Assembly: GCA_946965045.2 (NCBI GenBank)
Contig: OX337237.1
Coordinates: forward strand, 186,001-250,000
Origin: Epithemia pelagica
Taxonomy: Eukaryota; Bacillariophyta; Bacillariophyceae; Surirellales; Surirellaceae
DNA length: 64,000 nucleotides
Direction: 5' to 3'
The translations under genes and the position numbers were made by a program. Positions within the stretch are counted from its first letter, which is position 1; each line of letters starts with the position of its first letter. The notes under the pieces are model-generated. The model had not been told where the DNA came from. It was given only the letters and a program-made list of their open reading frames with translations, and made no database searches. Below, piece after piece: positions 31,401 through 43,376 of the stretch.

Positions 31401-31424
31401 GTACTTCACAACCCTGCTCCACAC
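31401..31424 (-). repeat. hAT right terminal inverted repeat and target duplication
   Basis: GTACTTCACAACCCTG (31401-31416) is followed by CTCCACAC (31417-31424). Confidence 0.9.
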
Positions 31425-32948
31425 CCACAACCCACACTGCCCGCATCGAATGGCTGCATATCATGTTTTATGTTTTGTTTCAATGATGGTTGATTGTTTT
31501 GCGGTCAGTGGTAAGCCGGAGCCTCTGTTTTGGGTAGTCAATTTCCAATTTCCATTCCCCGGAAAATGCGAACCGCATCTCCTACTTCCAGAAGATCGAA
31601 TCAACTTTTACAGCTTTTTCGGTTGCCGGTTGTCGCAACACTGCCGACACCGGACTACGACGACAGAAAGAGTGGGATTCCCAACCATTTTCAGCGGTAC
31701 CAGACTGCGTGAATGAACAAAGAACGGTGGAGTCATGGTCATTCTGGTCATACAAAGTGTCATATAATGAAGTCGTGAGGGACTTGGGGGAATAAGAGAA
31801 GTTGGTCGTACTCATAAAATATATCTACTCGTCCAGGTCAGAGCTAACACGGTAGCTAGTCCCATGTCTAATCTCTCTGGTCTAGCCCTTTATGTACCAG
31901 ATCCCTTCGAAAAAGCATGATGTTATCAAACTCACCGAGTTTAGCTAGTCCGAGTCCGAGTATCTTGTGATTCAATCCTTTTGGGGGATATCGTCAGGGA
32001 CGACAATCGAACTTCTTCTAGCCATTGCAATATGACTCTTCCTATCACTCAATTGAATCTTGAACTCGACTATTCTTGTCGTTTACTCCAACCTAGAATC
32101 ACTAGAGATGATATCCCTAATCAAGAGGTAGCCATGATGTATCCTCAAGTTGCAACTCGCAACGTCTGCTCAAAGATCCACCTTGAACACTGATCTCGGA
32201 TCTGGGTTGTCCTCATTGGATCGTCGTCTTTGGCAACTGCTTTGAAAATTCAAAAGCTACCTTACTCGTACTCTTGAGTCCCAATCAAATGTAATGAGAA
32301 CTGCGACGTACAAGCTTGTGTGAAAAGAAACGACTTTGTGTGGCGATTCTCCTTGTGTCTTGTGTCCCTACCAGAACCACCAGCTGGCTTCTGACAGGGG
32401 CATGTAAACTGTCATGACGAACAGCAGATGTCGAATGTCGTATCTGTATCGCTGTTTCAGTTAGGCAACTCTTGAAGTTCATGCCTTGATCGTTGACTTG
32501 GTTTCTGGTGTCTTTTCTGACAAGTTGTCAATCCAATCAAGACTTCAGTCTCGAGACTCGATCGTCTGTTCCTCGTGTCCTCCGCCAAGATGCTTTTCTA
32601 CTGTTTGATCCCTACCGAGTACCGCTGTCCGTATCAGAGACAAAACTGTTAAATCGAGAAATCAGTCCTTCTGTTTAATTCTGAGGCTGCCAACTTCTTA
32701 CGAACTATTTAAGTGCGACCTGTACTTTCTAACTCACAATCTCCAAAGCTAACGGAAAGGGCGCGAAGTATGAACGAAGCCAAAGGTTTCTCTCCGACCA
32801 ATCCTTGCATAAATCCGGTGTGGTTCTGAAAGGAAGGAAGGCTTTTGCCCAACGAAGGCTGGTGTGAAAACGATTTGCATCCAAAAAAGAGATCCAGTCC
32901 AACAAACAGAGGTGCTCGAAGAAGTCCAAGGAAACCAGAATCTCCACC
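31425..32948. other. Intergenic region between the hAT element and the HMG-box gene
   Basis: No gene is supported. The stretch 32700-32948 lies directly upstream of the HMG-box start and may contain its promoter and leader. I see no repeat family here. Confidence 0.5.
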
Positions 32949-34292
32949 ATGTTTGCCGTTCCTGCTACTTCCAATGAGCCAAAGGTCAGTACGAAACAGG
33001 ATACAAAGAAGCTTGAGCCAGTCACTATGGAAGATGGCAAGCCTTGTATTATTGCTTTGGATCGTCCCAAGCGACCTCTTTCGGCCTACAATCTCTTTTT
33101 CCAAGAAGAGCGACGAAAGCTCTTGGCCGAACGGCCCGTTCGCCCTCAAGGCATTCCTGTCCGTCGTGGAGGCGGACATGGCAAGGTTGGATTTGGGGAA
33201 CTCGCCAAGACTGTGGCGGCCAAGTGGAAGGTGATTGATGCTTCGACCAAAAAGGAGTTTGATCGTTTGGCGCAACAAGAAAAGCTACGCTATCAGCAAA
33301 AGCTTGTTGAATGGAAACAGCAGTATTCGAATGGACATACCAAGAAAAGAAAAATGAATAAAAAGGACCGAACAAACAAGAAACAAACTAAGGCAAAAGC
33401 TGTGCGAGAAGAAGCACCTCCTCAGGTTATCATTACTAATCAAGCATCATCCGCAAAGAAGGAAGAACAGGACCCTGTCGGTCCTTTGCCTTTTTCTTCC
33501 TCTGGAACCGATAATTCCTTGTCACTGCCCAATGGTTGTTCTGAAGATGTTACCAAGAAAACTACCCTCAAGTCTTCTACGGGCAAGATACTACCTCAAA
33601 TTCCAGAAGCGACCAAACTCTTGATGACTCCAGGAAGCACTCCTCAAGCCATGACGCAAAGCAACAGTGCCGTTAAAGACCTCGATGGACCACATGCAAT
33701 TACACCCGACACCATGGAGATGGTAGATAGCGGGACAAACATCGTGACACTCCAGAAACCGAAGACACATGCGCCCATTGGACCAGTGCTGCTTTCGGAT
33801 TGCAGTGATCACAGTAGCAAGAGCCTAGTAAGGAGCGTTGGAACCAAGGGAACGTCATCCTTGAGTACAGCAAGTCATTCTGCTTCTTCATCCTCCTTGT
33901 CAACTGCATCCTCTCTCAAGTCTTCCTCTTCGTCCTTGCGCTTTCCTTGTCTTGCGGCTCAAGTAGAAGATACCTCCAAGTCTTCGTCTTCTCCGTATCC
34001 GGTGGAAACCAACAGGGCTGCCCCCTCCTCCTCTTCGAAGTCCTTTCTCGGCTCTTCTTCTTCTTCGGACATGCACATTCTTGGTCACGAGTCCTCCCCG
34101 CAGGGTAATGTCCCTCCTTATACCAACAACGATGAGGATCCTTCCAACACATTACAAGTTTTTCCTCCATCGATTTGTTTCCCATTTTCCTCCATGATGG
34201 ATCCCCTCCAAGAACCGCATGAAGGACAAGCCATGGCCTCGTTTGAAAATTCGAATAGTACTCTCATTGGTCATCCTCCATCCGGACCTTCT
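32949..34292 (+). CDS. HMG-box DNA-binding protein, interrupted by assembly gap
   Basis: The frame starts MFAVPATSNE and stays open for 448 codons up to the N gap. Residues 40-122 are an HMG box: RPKRPLSAYNLFFQEER, a glycine/arginine-rich loop insertion (about 62-79), then GFGELAKTVAAKWK and FDRLAQQEKLRYQQKL. A lysine-rich basic extension (about 130-158) follows, then a long Ser/Pro/Thr-rich disordered region. HMG-box proteins bend DNA and act in chromatin or transcription. The C-terminus is unknown because frame across the 200-N gap is undetermined; frames after the gap run to about 34754-34761 without a recognisable domain. Confidence 0.85.
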
Positions 34293-34492
34293 NNNNNNNN
34301 NNNNNNNNNNNNNNNNNNNNNNNNNNNNNNNNNNNNNNNNNNNNNNNNNNNNNNNNNNNNNNNNNNNNNNNNNNNNNNNNNNNNNNNNNNNNNNNNNNNN
34401 NNNNNNNNNNNNNNNNNNNNNNNNNNNNNNNNNNNNNNNNNNNNNNNNNNNNNNNNNNNNNNNNNNNNNNNNNNNNNNNNNNNNNNNNNNNN
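34293..34492. other. Assembly gap of 200 N
   Basis: Exactly 200 N. A round number suggests a placeholder, so the true length is unknown. Confidence 0.95.
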
Positions 34493-35098
34493 AATACGAT
34501 CTTCTGCTACCTTTGGTGACTGCAGCTATCCTCCACCAATCTATATTTTTTCTTCTTGTACATATCATACTCGGAGAGAACCAAAGCTTTGTGGCTCTGT
34601 CCGTTGCGACCACGGTCGGCCGTTCCCAGGGAATGGGAAACGATCCTCTTTTGCAACGCTATCTATTATCTTTCTCTATACCTTTTTTATATCACATAAA
34701 TATACTTTTGGATGGACTTTTGAATATCTTTGTTTCAAGAAATCCAGACCATGACTTGTAACACTACGAATTCAATTTTCAATTCCTATTCTATATAAAT
34801 TTGCCATAGAGAATAAAAGACGCTGGACTGATCTATAGTAGTCCGACAACATGGAGTCCCCCCATCGATCGAGCAAACGAGGATGACACTCCAGTATACT
34901 ACATGTCCCAATTGGTCTGGAATTACTCGCTTCTGGTCGCAAAAACTCAACACAACCAAGACATCCATTGTACAAGTGAAAACGGAACGAGTAATCGAAT
35001 TGGTGAACTCCATTGGATACGAGAGGCACACCGTAGTATTCCAGTAGCCGCAAAGTCGAACGGCGAATATTGGTCGTTGTTTCTTCTGGTCTGTTTTC
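34493..35098. other. Possible 3' end of the HMG-box gene, then spacer
   Basis: Open frames continue from the gap to 34754/34761 in two plus frames, so the true HMG-box C-terminus cannot be chosen. The rest is a spacer between two convergent genes. Confidence 0.4.
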
Positions 35099-36364
35099 TT
35101 ATTTCGTGGCATTGTCGGTGGGTTCCAATCGTTCCTTGAGTCGTTGGACGAGTTGGGTATCGCCGGTCCGAAAGGCCATTTGCAATTGCGATTTGAGTTG
35201 GGCTTGTTCTTTCATTTCCAGAATCTTTTGACCATTCATTTGTTGCAAAATGGCCGCCTGTTCTCGTCCTTGTTTGGCCCGTGCCTGTTCCCGCATGGCT
35301 TGGACATGGCGCTGTTCGTCCAATCGAACACTGGACAAGGGTGTGGTCGTGGACGATGCAGCCGCTTGTTGCTGTCGTTGCTGTTTTTGATATTCGTCTC
35401 GTTCCCATTGATCGTAATTGTAATACTTGACATGAGGCATGGTGGCCGTATTGTAATCTTCACAAAATTCGGTAAAGTATTCTTGTTGTTCTCGTTTGGA
35501 TCCATTGAATCCGGGCATGCCCTTGACATCTTCCATCCAAATCAAGAAGGCTCGTTGCATGCGGTTCCAATCCTCTCGAGAGGAGGCCTGCAAAATACCA
35601 TACTGACCAAAGGTAGGACGACGATCATCCTCCTTGATTGCTTTTTCGTTGCTGCTGTCATCTTCACTCGAGGAGTATCGTTTTCGTTTTCGATGTTTCT
35701 TCTTCTTCTTCTTCTTCTTTTTGGATTTCTCATGTTTCTTACGATGCTTCTTTTCTTTACGCTTCTTCTTGTCGTCGTCGTTTCGCTTGCTCCGTTTGCG
35801 TTTGGAACGATCATACTTGTCGTCGTCACGGTCACTGTCGTATCGACTATCGGAACTGTACACGGTGGACGATTCATCACTGTAATAGGAGGAGGAATCG
35901 TCACTATCATCGTGCCTCCTCCTCCGTCTTCGTTTCTTGTCGTGTTTGGATCGTTTTTTGTGACGCCTTTTCGATTTCCTATGGTAGTACGAATCGTCGG
36001 AATCGTCTGATTCCATGTCCCTTCTGTCATCCTCATGACGTTCTTTGCGGTGTCGTTTACGATCGGAAGAAGACGACAGTCTCCCCTTACTGTCGTGATC
36101 GTCGTCCTTTCGGGTGGGTCGATTCTTCTTGTTTTTCTGCTTCTCTGTTTCCTTTTCGTATGCTCGGTCGTCGTCGCTGTCCTCCGTGTTGTGCCAATCC
36201 TTCTCACGACGACGTTTCTCGTCGTTCTTCCAACCATGACTGTCCTCCTCGTCACGATTCTTATTCTCTTCACTGCTGTGGCTTCTCCTACGTCGTCGAT
36301 CAGGAGGCCTCCGACGACGATCGTCTCCTGAGTGGTTGTCGTCGTGGTCGTCGTTGTCGCTCAT
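35099..36364 (-). CDS. SCI1-like (style cell-cycle inhibitor type) nuclear protein
   Basis: 421 residues from the ATG at 36364 (MSDNDDHDDN). The first 250 residues are an extreme Arg/Lys/Asp/Ser-rich region with RS-like and poly-Lys runs, pointing to the nucleus. The conserved domain follows at about 255-345: FGQYGILQASSREDWNRMQ, FLIWMEDVKGMPGFNGSKRE, then EDYNTATMPHVKYYNYDQWE. That order matches my recollection of the plant SCI1 family (KYGI ... EVKGIPG ... DYNTATMPHEKYYDYE). The C-terminus is a Gln-rich helix. Plant SCI1 is a nuclear/nucleolar cell-cycle regulator linked to RNA processing; a similar role here is an inference. It converges with the HMG-box gene. Confidence 0.75.
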   Translation of the reverse strand: MSDNDDHDDNHSGDDRRRRPPDRRRRRSHSSEENKNRDEEDSHGWKNDEKRRREKDWHNTEDSDDDRAYEKETEKQKNKKNRPTRKDDDHDSKGRLSSSSDRKRHRKERHEDDRRDMESDDSDDSYYHRKSKRRHKKRSKHDKKRRRRRRHDDSDDSSSYYSDESSTVYSSDSRYDSDRDDDKYDRSKRKRSKRNDDDKKKRKEKKHRKKHEKSKKKKKKKKKHRKRKRYSSSEDDSSNEKAIKEDDRRPTFGQYGILQASSREDWNRMQRAFLIWMEDVKGMPGFNGSKREQQEYFTEFCEDYNTATMPHVKYYNYDQWERDEYQKQQRQQQAAASSTTTPLSSVRLDEQRHVQAMREQARAKQGREQAAILQQMNGQKILEMKEQAQLKSQLQMAFRTGDTQLVQRLKERLEPTDNATK

Positions 36365-37706
36365 GGTGATGAATAAGGATCTGAGTAACAATAAAATGAG
36401 GACACAAAATGGCGGGGCCGTCCCCTCCCCCCCAAACACGAGCCGCCGTTCCCCCCGTTCTGGTGAAGCAACCAGTCGCGTTTAACCGCCTGTCCGTCGG
36501 AGCGCTCAGAATCCGCGACCGAAATCAGGCGGTTTAACGCAATCCGCGACCAAAGATACCCCTCATTCGTCGACCATGGCGACGACGAGGACAATGGCGT
36601 TGATACTGGCGACAGAACACAGAGCCAATCTGGATTCCGTGTATCTATCCATGACTTATGAGCTGGTGAAACCATCAGTGGCCCCGGATTCTAGACCACC
36701 TCGACTTGCTAGAGTCGCAGTGTTTACAAAAGGATGACAAGAGAGATTCAAGAGATCGGATCGTTGGTTGCTTCCAACGTTTCCTGGTCCATGTGACTTC
36801 AAGAATGATGCTTCCCATTTCTGACATGTTCTGTTTTCCACGCATTGCTGGGAGTGCTTGTCATCGTCAAGGTCACTTTTTCTATCTCGTGATATGGAGA
36901 AGAGAGGCAAGGCATAGTTGGAAGAGCAAGTACAATATATCATCCATACTCGAAACATGGGTTGCTACAAAAAATGCCTCTACTTCCCCCTTTGTGCCAC
37001 AGGGTGTCTCTGTTTATCTGGCGATTTTTCTTTTGGGAAAAGAATTGTGAACTAGAAGAAATGAACAGCCGACAATCGTACCTACCACCATGTCACCGAT
37101 CCTTGTGATGTTTCAACTCTTGACTGCCGTGACGCTCCAGGAAAGGTATCGCATTGGACCACTACGACCCTCCTGTCGACCGAAAAGGATTGATACATGC
37201 CATGCCCCATCGATTGGCCGCTGCGGCAAGGGTACAACCACACCCAAATCGTGATAATGATTGATGGGTCCTGCCTCTACCTATTCCAACACAACCATCG
37301 TAACCAAGTTCCGAGAAACACATCACTATATATAGGAGAGCCATCATCATCATGATTGGATGGAAAGACTCTGCCAAAGTCAAAAGGACAGAGATTCCGG
37401 TGGTATAGAATAACAGTATGGAGAAATCAAAGCTCTTTCACTTATTTATGTACATGGTTGCTTTGAGACACGTTGAATAAAGTGTCCACTGGTTCCAGAG
37501 AATCCAAGAAATGAGCAAAAGAACACCAATGTTTCATGGAAAAGGAACAGTGTCCCAAAGAACCCATCATCATTATAAAAGTCATGCATGGATATAAAAA
37601 GACTCTGTCCAGGTCAACAGGACAGAGATTATTCGAATGGTATAGAATCACAGTGTTGAAAGTGAAGGGTCTTGAAATATACAAGTGGTTGCTTTGAGAC
37701 ACGTTT
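36365..37706. other. 3' flank of K3 with array-wide repeats
   Basis: Contains the CGCCTGTCCGTCGGAGCGCTC / ATCCGCGACC block twice over (36488-36560) with inverted TTAACCGCCTG and CAGGCGGTTTAA words, and the common kelch 3' flank (about 36790-37020). GGTTCCAGAGAATCCA, the end of the kelch coding region, recurs at about 37491 and is a 3'-end fragment. No intact gene. Confidence 0.55.
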
Positions 37707-39785
37707 TTAACGGGTCCACTGATTCCAGAGAATCCAGGCACTGTACAACATGGTAGTCCCAAGCACAGTCAGCTCCAGTCGGTGCATTCGATCCTGCACT
37801 GTCATGTTTGGTACGCTTGTGGGAGTCGGAGTGTGGGAAGCGTTCACGCGGATGGAGCCCTCGCATGGATGATTTGTCAGTGTCACCTTATTCTCATCCA
37901 GTTGTTGTTGCGCTTTCCAGATATGGCCAGAAGACACCAGAGAGTTGCGAAGCTCCGTGGCAAGGGCTTTCGTTGTCCTTTCACACAATACGGTGGCACC
38001 TGCTGAACCATTCTCGGTATGCAAAGTTGCAGGGGCAATTGTCTGTGGTCTGTCGTTGAAACTAGCACGCGGCGTCAAAGGACTCTGGTGATCTGCTGCA
38101 ACAAGCTTTTGTTCCAATACATCGAAGCGACCTAGCAGTTTCTGTTCCATTGCACGGCGCTCCATATCCATATCTCGGAGTTTGAATTGATTGAACTATG
38201 GCTTCCATGCGAGTCAAACGGCCATGAATAGTCTTTGTATCCTCCTCTTGGCTTTCGCCTTTAGTTTCGTCCATATCTTTCAAACGATTCTCGATTGACT
38301 CAACCACTTTCAAACGATTCTTGATTGACTCAATCATGGCTTCCATGTAAGCCAAACGGTCATGGAGGCAGGGCGGTGGTTCGGTCCCGAAGCTACCAGA
38401 AACAGAGGAGTGACGCTTGTCATCAATGTTTCGACTGACTGGATTATTGGTGACCGGCTTGTTGGAGTTGGTTTCTGGTGCCTTCTTTGAGCGTTTCGAG
38501 GATGCTTTATCCATTGGCTCTGGACATGCTTCACAAGGACGCTTGGTCCCTGATGACGTACTCTGCTGTCGGGAGGAAGCAATATGAGAATGATGTTCGT
38601 TGATACAAACCCGTCTTGAAATATGCAAACCGCTGGGAGATATGCTATTTCCTGGGCTGAAGGACGTACCTTATGAAAAACTAGGTCGCCAACATATTGC
38701 AATGACTGTACTTTACCATTGAATCTATCGACTGCCAGTAGCCTGCCCGACTCAGGAAGATCCAGCACGAGTTGACCACATTTTGACTTGAGCATGTCGG
38801 GAAGAAATGCTGACATTTCTTTTCGCTCCACATCGATGACTTCGATGGACCTTATCCACTTGCCGTTGCGATCCAAACCTCCAGCGAGCACAATTTTGGA
38901 ACCAAGGACAACAGAGGAATGACACCTGCGAGCATGCAACAGGAAAAGATCAGTTTCCACAGTCCACGACAGAATCTGTGGACTTAATTTGTGATAGGAC
39001 GATTCGCTTCCTGTTTCAAGCTTCGTTTGATCATCGATGGAACTGTCGTTCCATGAAAATTCAATACATTCCACCGATTTTATGCCATTATCATTAGACA
39101 ATTCTTCTCCGCCAATAATATATACTTTATTTTCAACCGCGACAGAGGTAAAGTATCTACGAGGGATATGCGCTCGAGACGGGGCATCAAATGAAGTGAG
39201 TACGTGGTTGTCTGGGTCGCGAGTATCCAGCACCTGAATCATGCCATGCTGTTTTTGATAGGTCGTGACTACAATGTAGCGGTCTTTCACCACGGAAGTA
39301 GAACCTTCAGTATTTGTAAGAGCAGCGAATTGACACGATAAGTCGCACCAGCTTTCTGTCGCATTATCCGTTTCGTATGTATTGGGCTCTTTCAAGAGAT
39401 GATGGATACTAATGCGCTCAACGACCGATGTGCAACCTCCAATTGCATAGACTGCGCCGTTGCAGACCACTGCATCGAAATCATGGCGTGGCCTATTCAT
39501 TGGTGGACCTTGGCTCCATTCTGCTCTATAGTTTCCTCGCCGATGCATGGGTGGACCTGGTTTTGTAAAAGTATTGATCCACCCTATTTCTTCTGTTGGC
39601 AAGTCCATGAGATGTACAGTGTCGGTAGGCTCATGATCAGCATCCCCTCCAAGCATTACCAATGCTGTTTTGTTTTTCGGGGAAACGACAACCATTGCAC
39701 TTCTGGAGCGAAATCCTTCCACAGGGTTAGGCCACGAGCTCTCGACTTGCCACTTGTTTTGGGAAGCCAATTCTATGGTATTCAT
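37707..39785 (-). pseudogene. Kelch / coiled-coil / tail-anchored gene K3, frameshifted
   Basis: Exon 1 (38670-39785, 372 codons) starts MNTIELASQ and encodes the propeller (AVVCNGAVYAIGG, AVENKVYIIGG, VVLGSKIVLAGG). The intron has GTACGT at 38669 and a CAGCAG double acceptor near 38563-38568, phase 0. Exon 2 keeps the basic cluster (GTKRP ... SKRSKKAP) and a short coiled coil. Near 38172-38200 the frame shifts by one base: upstream reading ends in an unrelated tail, while the standard continuation (RRAMEQKLLGRFD to the anchor MLYSAWILW) is in another frame. It is either a genuine pseudogene or an assembly error; the rest is well preserved. Confidence 0.75.
38563..38568 (-). other. Tandem CAGCAG splice acceptor of K3
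   Basis: The intron end reads CGACAGCAG, so either AG can serve. The two choices differ by one Gln codon and keep the same frame. Confidence 0.6.
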
Positions 39786-40006
39786 GTCGGCAGATGAGGA
39801 TTATTCTTTTATTCGAATATGATTCCGCGCTTGATGCAATCAGATCCTTGTCACCAATCAAGAGTGATGTTGGAATGAGCAGCCTTTATTCAGGATTTGA
39901 TGTGAACGTCCTCTACTACTTGACTACGGAGTAGATAGTTCCTATCGGACAAGATTGTCGTAGATGGTTCCTATATCTATCGGTCCACGATCGGGACAAG
40001 ATTGTA

Positions 40007-40090
40007 TTCACATCAAAACTCCAGATTCATGCAAACTCTATCAGTTCATGATCGCAACAAGAGTGGTGTAGTTCACACCAAGACCAGCAT
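40007..40090 (-). promoter_or_regulatory. Upstream motif pair of K3
   Basis: TTCACATCAAAACTCCAGA (40007-40025) and TTCACACCAAGACCAG (from about 40071), 222 and about 285 bp upstream of the K3 ATG. Confidence 0.4.
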
Positions 40091-40489
40091 GACAAGTTTC
40101 CCGTCTGCTGCTCGGTGCACTGATGTAACAGGTATCAGACCCATGTATACTTCTTATGAAAAACTTTCGCTTTGTGCTTCAAACTCATTCCGCTTCCAAT
40201 GCATCGAAACAGTCAAACTCAGTCGAGAAACTATGCACGCGGCAAAGTGAGCTAGAGGAATACCAATCCAATACCCCACACTTGAATGAGCCAAGAAGGT
40301 GTCAGCAATGTGAGAACTTTATATACGTCAACACAAAATTGTTGGCATCGTGTGCGAAAGCAGGTAGGCTGAGCAGAGGATGTTGCGAGATACTATGATA
40401 CAGACATAGAAAAGCTACCCATTGTGACGATGGTGACTAGTCCTCCCTGTTATGGAGACTTTGTATTAAACTGTGGTGATTGGCGCGGT

Positions 40490-40630
40490 CTACACATACG
40501 TGTGGAGAAGGCCTTCAGTACCTGCTTCTCTTTTTCCAGAGCTTTCAAGCGTTTCTCTTGATCCTGACGACTCGCATCCAGTCGCTTCAAATGCTCAAGA
40601 ATGAATAGCCCCCTTTTGGCATCAGAAGTG
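40490..40630 (-). pseudogene. Fragment of a K5-type coiled coil
   Basis: Encodes DAKRGLFILEHLKRLDAS and QEKRLKALEKEKQVL, nearly identical to K5 residues in 50870-50970. Flanking frames are unrelated, so this is an isolated fragment of another K5-like copy. Confidence 0.8.
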
Positions 40631-41977
40631 CCTAGAAACGATGTACGAGGTAGAATGAATAAGAGGAATAACACATTCGATTGAGTGGGGAAAAGGACCT
40701 CAACGCTATTGACAAAATGAAACGAAACGCGATGAAGCATGATTGTGGCACATGAGAATTTTGCTGTTTCTAGGAAGCTTTTTGTAGTTCATAGTCCGAA
40801 CGCTCTTGTATAGAATAGGCACATAGCTATGGTCTCTTTTTTCTGTTGCGTTTTCGCGACCAAAAGAGAATAGATATGACAATGATGAAGGTGACAACGG
40901 CAACGGTGGCGACAAAAGGAAAGAAGAATGGGCCCAAACCTCTACATAACCACAAACTGGCATTGTGTGTAACTCCGCACTGTAGGTGTGAAGAGAGTTT
41001 TCCACAGGCGCCGTACAACTATATAGAAAAGACCCTGCTCTCGAGCGACACCAAAGATCCATACAAACAAAAACACACACAAGCTCAGGATTCTTTGACG
41101 CACTTTCACCGTTCGAGGAAAGATGTTGCCACAGAGCACCAACGATGCGTTGGTCGAGACGCGACAGGCTCAGGATGTATGGAGGTACTTTCACCGTTCG
41201 ACGAGAGTTGTTGGCGCAAAACAGCGGTGCGACACAAGCTGACAATACTTTGAAGCGCTCTCACCATAAGTTGATGACAAAGAACACCATGGGTGAATTG
41301 GTCGACATGCCACATGCTTGCCTCAAAGCTCGAAACAATTGAATGACACCTCCAACGCCGGGTGTTCGTTTCAAGGATTTCAACCAATGTTGCCTGCTGT
41401 AACATGCTTCTCTTGTGCAAAAGGGTAGCGCTACCTTCAATGCGTATATGGAAACCAGCGAGGACAAAAGGAACTCAACCATATCAACGTGTCCCAGGGA
41501 CCTATTTTCCCAGAGGTTTACCGTATATCACCAAACATATGATGTGTATGCTCTGACGATTGGCGATACCAAAAGGGCCCATAATACTACAAGTTCCTGG
41601 ACTGCTTGCAGCTCTTTTTGAGAACACAAAGATACAGTCAGATCGTGCACAACGTTCTCGGCTTGATGCTCCCAATACATTGACTTTCAGACTTTGTATA
41701 TGATCCTGTAATGTTACTATGGGCCCTGACTGTACGGCGGTGAATATTGTTGATAGCCAACGGGCAAGGATATCACACTTTTAACGAGTGAATGGAAACG
41801 AACTCTTAGCTCACAGTAGCACAGCGCAGTGAGAAATATGGTTTGATACTACGACTTTGTGGGGTTCAAGATAACTGAGATTCTCATGGTATACAAGAAA
41901 GGTTCTCCAAGTGAAGCGTCTCACACATAGACGCAGAAGACCGAGAACTGTGATGTTATGTCCTCCTCGCGATACTT

Positions 41978-43376
41978 TCAACATGTCCAGTGGTTCCAGA
42001 GAATCCATGCGCTGTACAACAGGGTACTCCCAAGCAAAGTTGTTTCCAGTCGGCACATACGATCCTGCAAGGTCATGTTCGGTATGTTCGTAGAAGGGGT
42101 TGCGTCATTCATTGAGACGCTAGAAGGGTTCATCATCGCCATCTTCTCATGAATTTGCTCTTGCGTTGCCACACTCAAGCCATTGGATGAAGAAGAAAAA
42201 GAGTTTGTGGACTCAGTCGCAATGGCTTGGCTTGCTGTGGAACGTAAGGTATCATGCCCTGTCATGTTTGGTACGCACGGGCTTTTTGTCTCTTGACTTA
42301 TGGTCTCGTTCGAAATATCAGAAGGGTTCATGTGTTCCGTTACTTGAAACTCTTCCTTTGAAATCTGTTTGCTGCCTACCAACTGGAACTTCTGCTCTAA
42401 CGAGTCAAGGCGATCCAATAGAGCCTTTTTGTCTCCAGGTTGTTTCTGGTGGTCCTGTTGTTGCTTCGAAACCTGGTGTTCAAGACTCTGCATCCGTTTC
42501 TCCATATCCTCCAGGCTTCCGATTCCAGCAGTCGCAGCTTCAAGTCGGCTTACACGCTCAAGTAAAGACACTTTTCCTTTTGGCACGGAACAAGGAGTGA
42601 CAAGTGCAGCTTGGACTTCTGGATCTTTCTTCTGGTGTTTGCAAGGCTTTCCGTCCGAATCCTCTAGGTTCACCTGTGGCGGGCGTTTCTCCCCGGACCG
42701 AAGACCGCGGGGACTGGGGGAATCTATACTCTCCTGTTCACGAAACAGCATGATGAATAAAACATTCTTACAAAAAATTCTGGGAACCAGCTTCAGTGGA
42801 GCACTTACCGCAGCTTGTTTCATTGGCTGAGACTTCATGACGTGACCGTAGCACAATATATCCGTCGGACAAGTTGGTACTCTACCACCCACAGCAAGCA
42901 ACCTCCCAGCACCAGGTTGTGCCACTAGAAATTGACCGAATCTTTGGTACTTCATATTTGGCAGCAGTGTCACTGTCTTGCGTTCCAGATCGAGGACTTC
43001 CACGATTTTGCTACTTCGGTCCGTTTCGTGTCTGAAACCTCCTGCTACGACGATTTTGGTACCAACCAAAACCGAAGATGGGCGAACAAGAGTATTCGAC
43101 AAGCATAAATTATCCTCAAGTTTCCAAGACAACACTTTTAATTGGGATACGTTGGAGGATCCGACCTGTGTCTCAGATTTCGGATTGCTAGACACGCTCT
43201 CATCGATTTTGAATTCAATGCATTCAACAGAATTTTCTCCTTTACCATCTTCAAGACGCTTTCCACCAATGATGTAGACGTTGCTCCCAACAGCTACGAC
43301 ACTGGGGTGAGCACGAGGTACAGGTTGTTCAGGAGCAAGAACTGGAATCAGTACTGGCGCGAACGGGTCTCCTGTA
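41978..43376 (-). pseudogene. Kelch / coiled-coil / tail-anchored gene K4, 5' half lost to copia-2
   Basis: The remaining exon 1 (42809 to about 43376) has only the last propeller blades (AVGSNVYIIGGKRLEDGKGE, VLVGTKIVVAGG). The 75-bp intron has donor GTAAGT and acceptor AACAG, phase 0. Exon 2 (42733-41978, 251 residues) is intact: SGEKRPP ... HQKKDPE, coiled coil (SLLERVSRLEAATAGI, MQSLEHQVSKQQ), Ser/Thr-rich linker, and anchor LLGSTLLYSAWILW. At about 43373-43380 kelch sequence passes straight into the RNase H part of copia-2. There is no start codon. It is the sister of K7. Confidence 0.85.

Larger units (their letters stand above)
17540..31416. mobile_element. 13.9-kb hAT-type DNA transposon, nested insertions inside
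   Basis: The termini are exact 16-bp inverted repeats, CAGGGTTGTGAAGTAC at 17540-17555 and its complement at 31401-31416, bounded by the 8-bp duplication CTCCACAC. CAGGG ends and 8-bp duplications are typical of hAT. Both subterminal regions (17556-17930 and 31090-31400) are crowded with AAGTAC/GTACTT words, as expected for transposase-binding subterminal repeats. The element carries a plus-strand glycosylase-like gene and a minus-strand transposase gene that converge. About 8.6 kb of the length is a copia insertion and about 0.58 kb a small TIR element, so the original hAT was about 4.7 kb. The transposase is disrupted, so the copy is not autonomous. Confidence 0.9.
39786..41977. other. K3 upstream region and K4 3' flank
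   Basis: Includes decayed K3 leader (39786-39900), two upstream motifs (40007-40025 and near 40070), the GGAATACCAATCCA block (about 40258), the TTTCTAGG block (40767-40800), and from about 40850 to 41977 a K4 flank that matches the K7 flank (57950-59106). No intact gene. Confidence 0.6.

Noticed and set aside
35144-36369. Two hydrophobic or Cys-rich plus frames of about 240-290 codons opposite the SCI1-like gene
   Set aside because: They are antisense of Arg/Lys/Asp/Glu-rich codons, which read as hydrophobic or Cys-rich on the other strand; the sense protein has a conserved domain.
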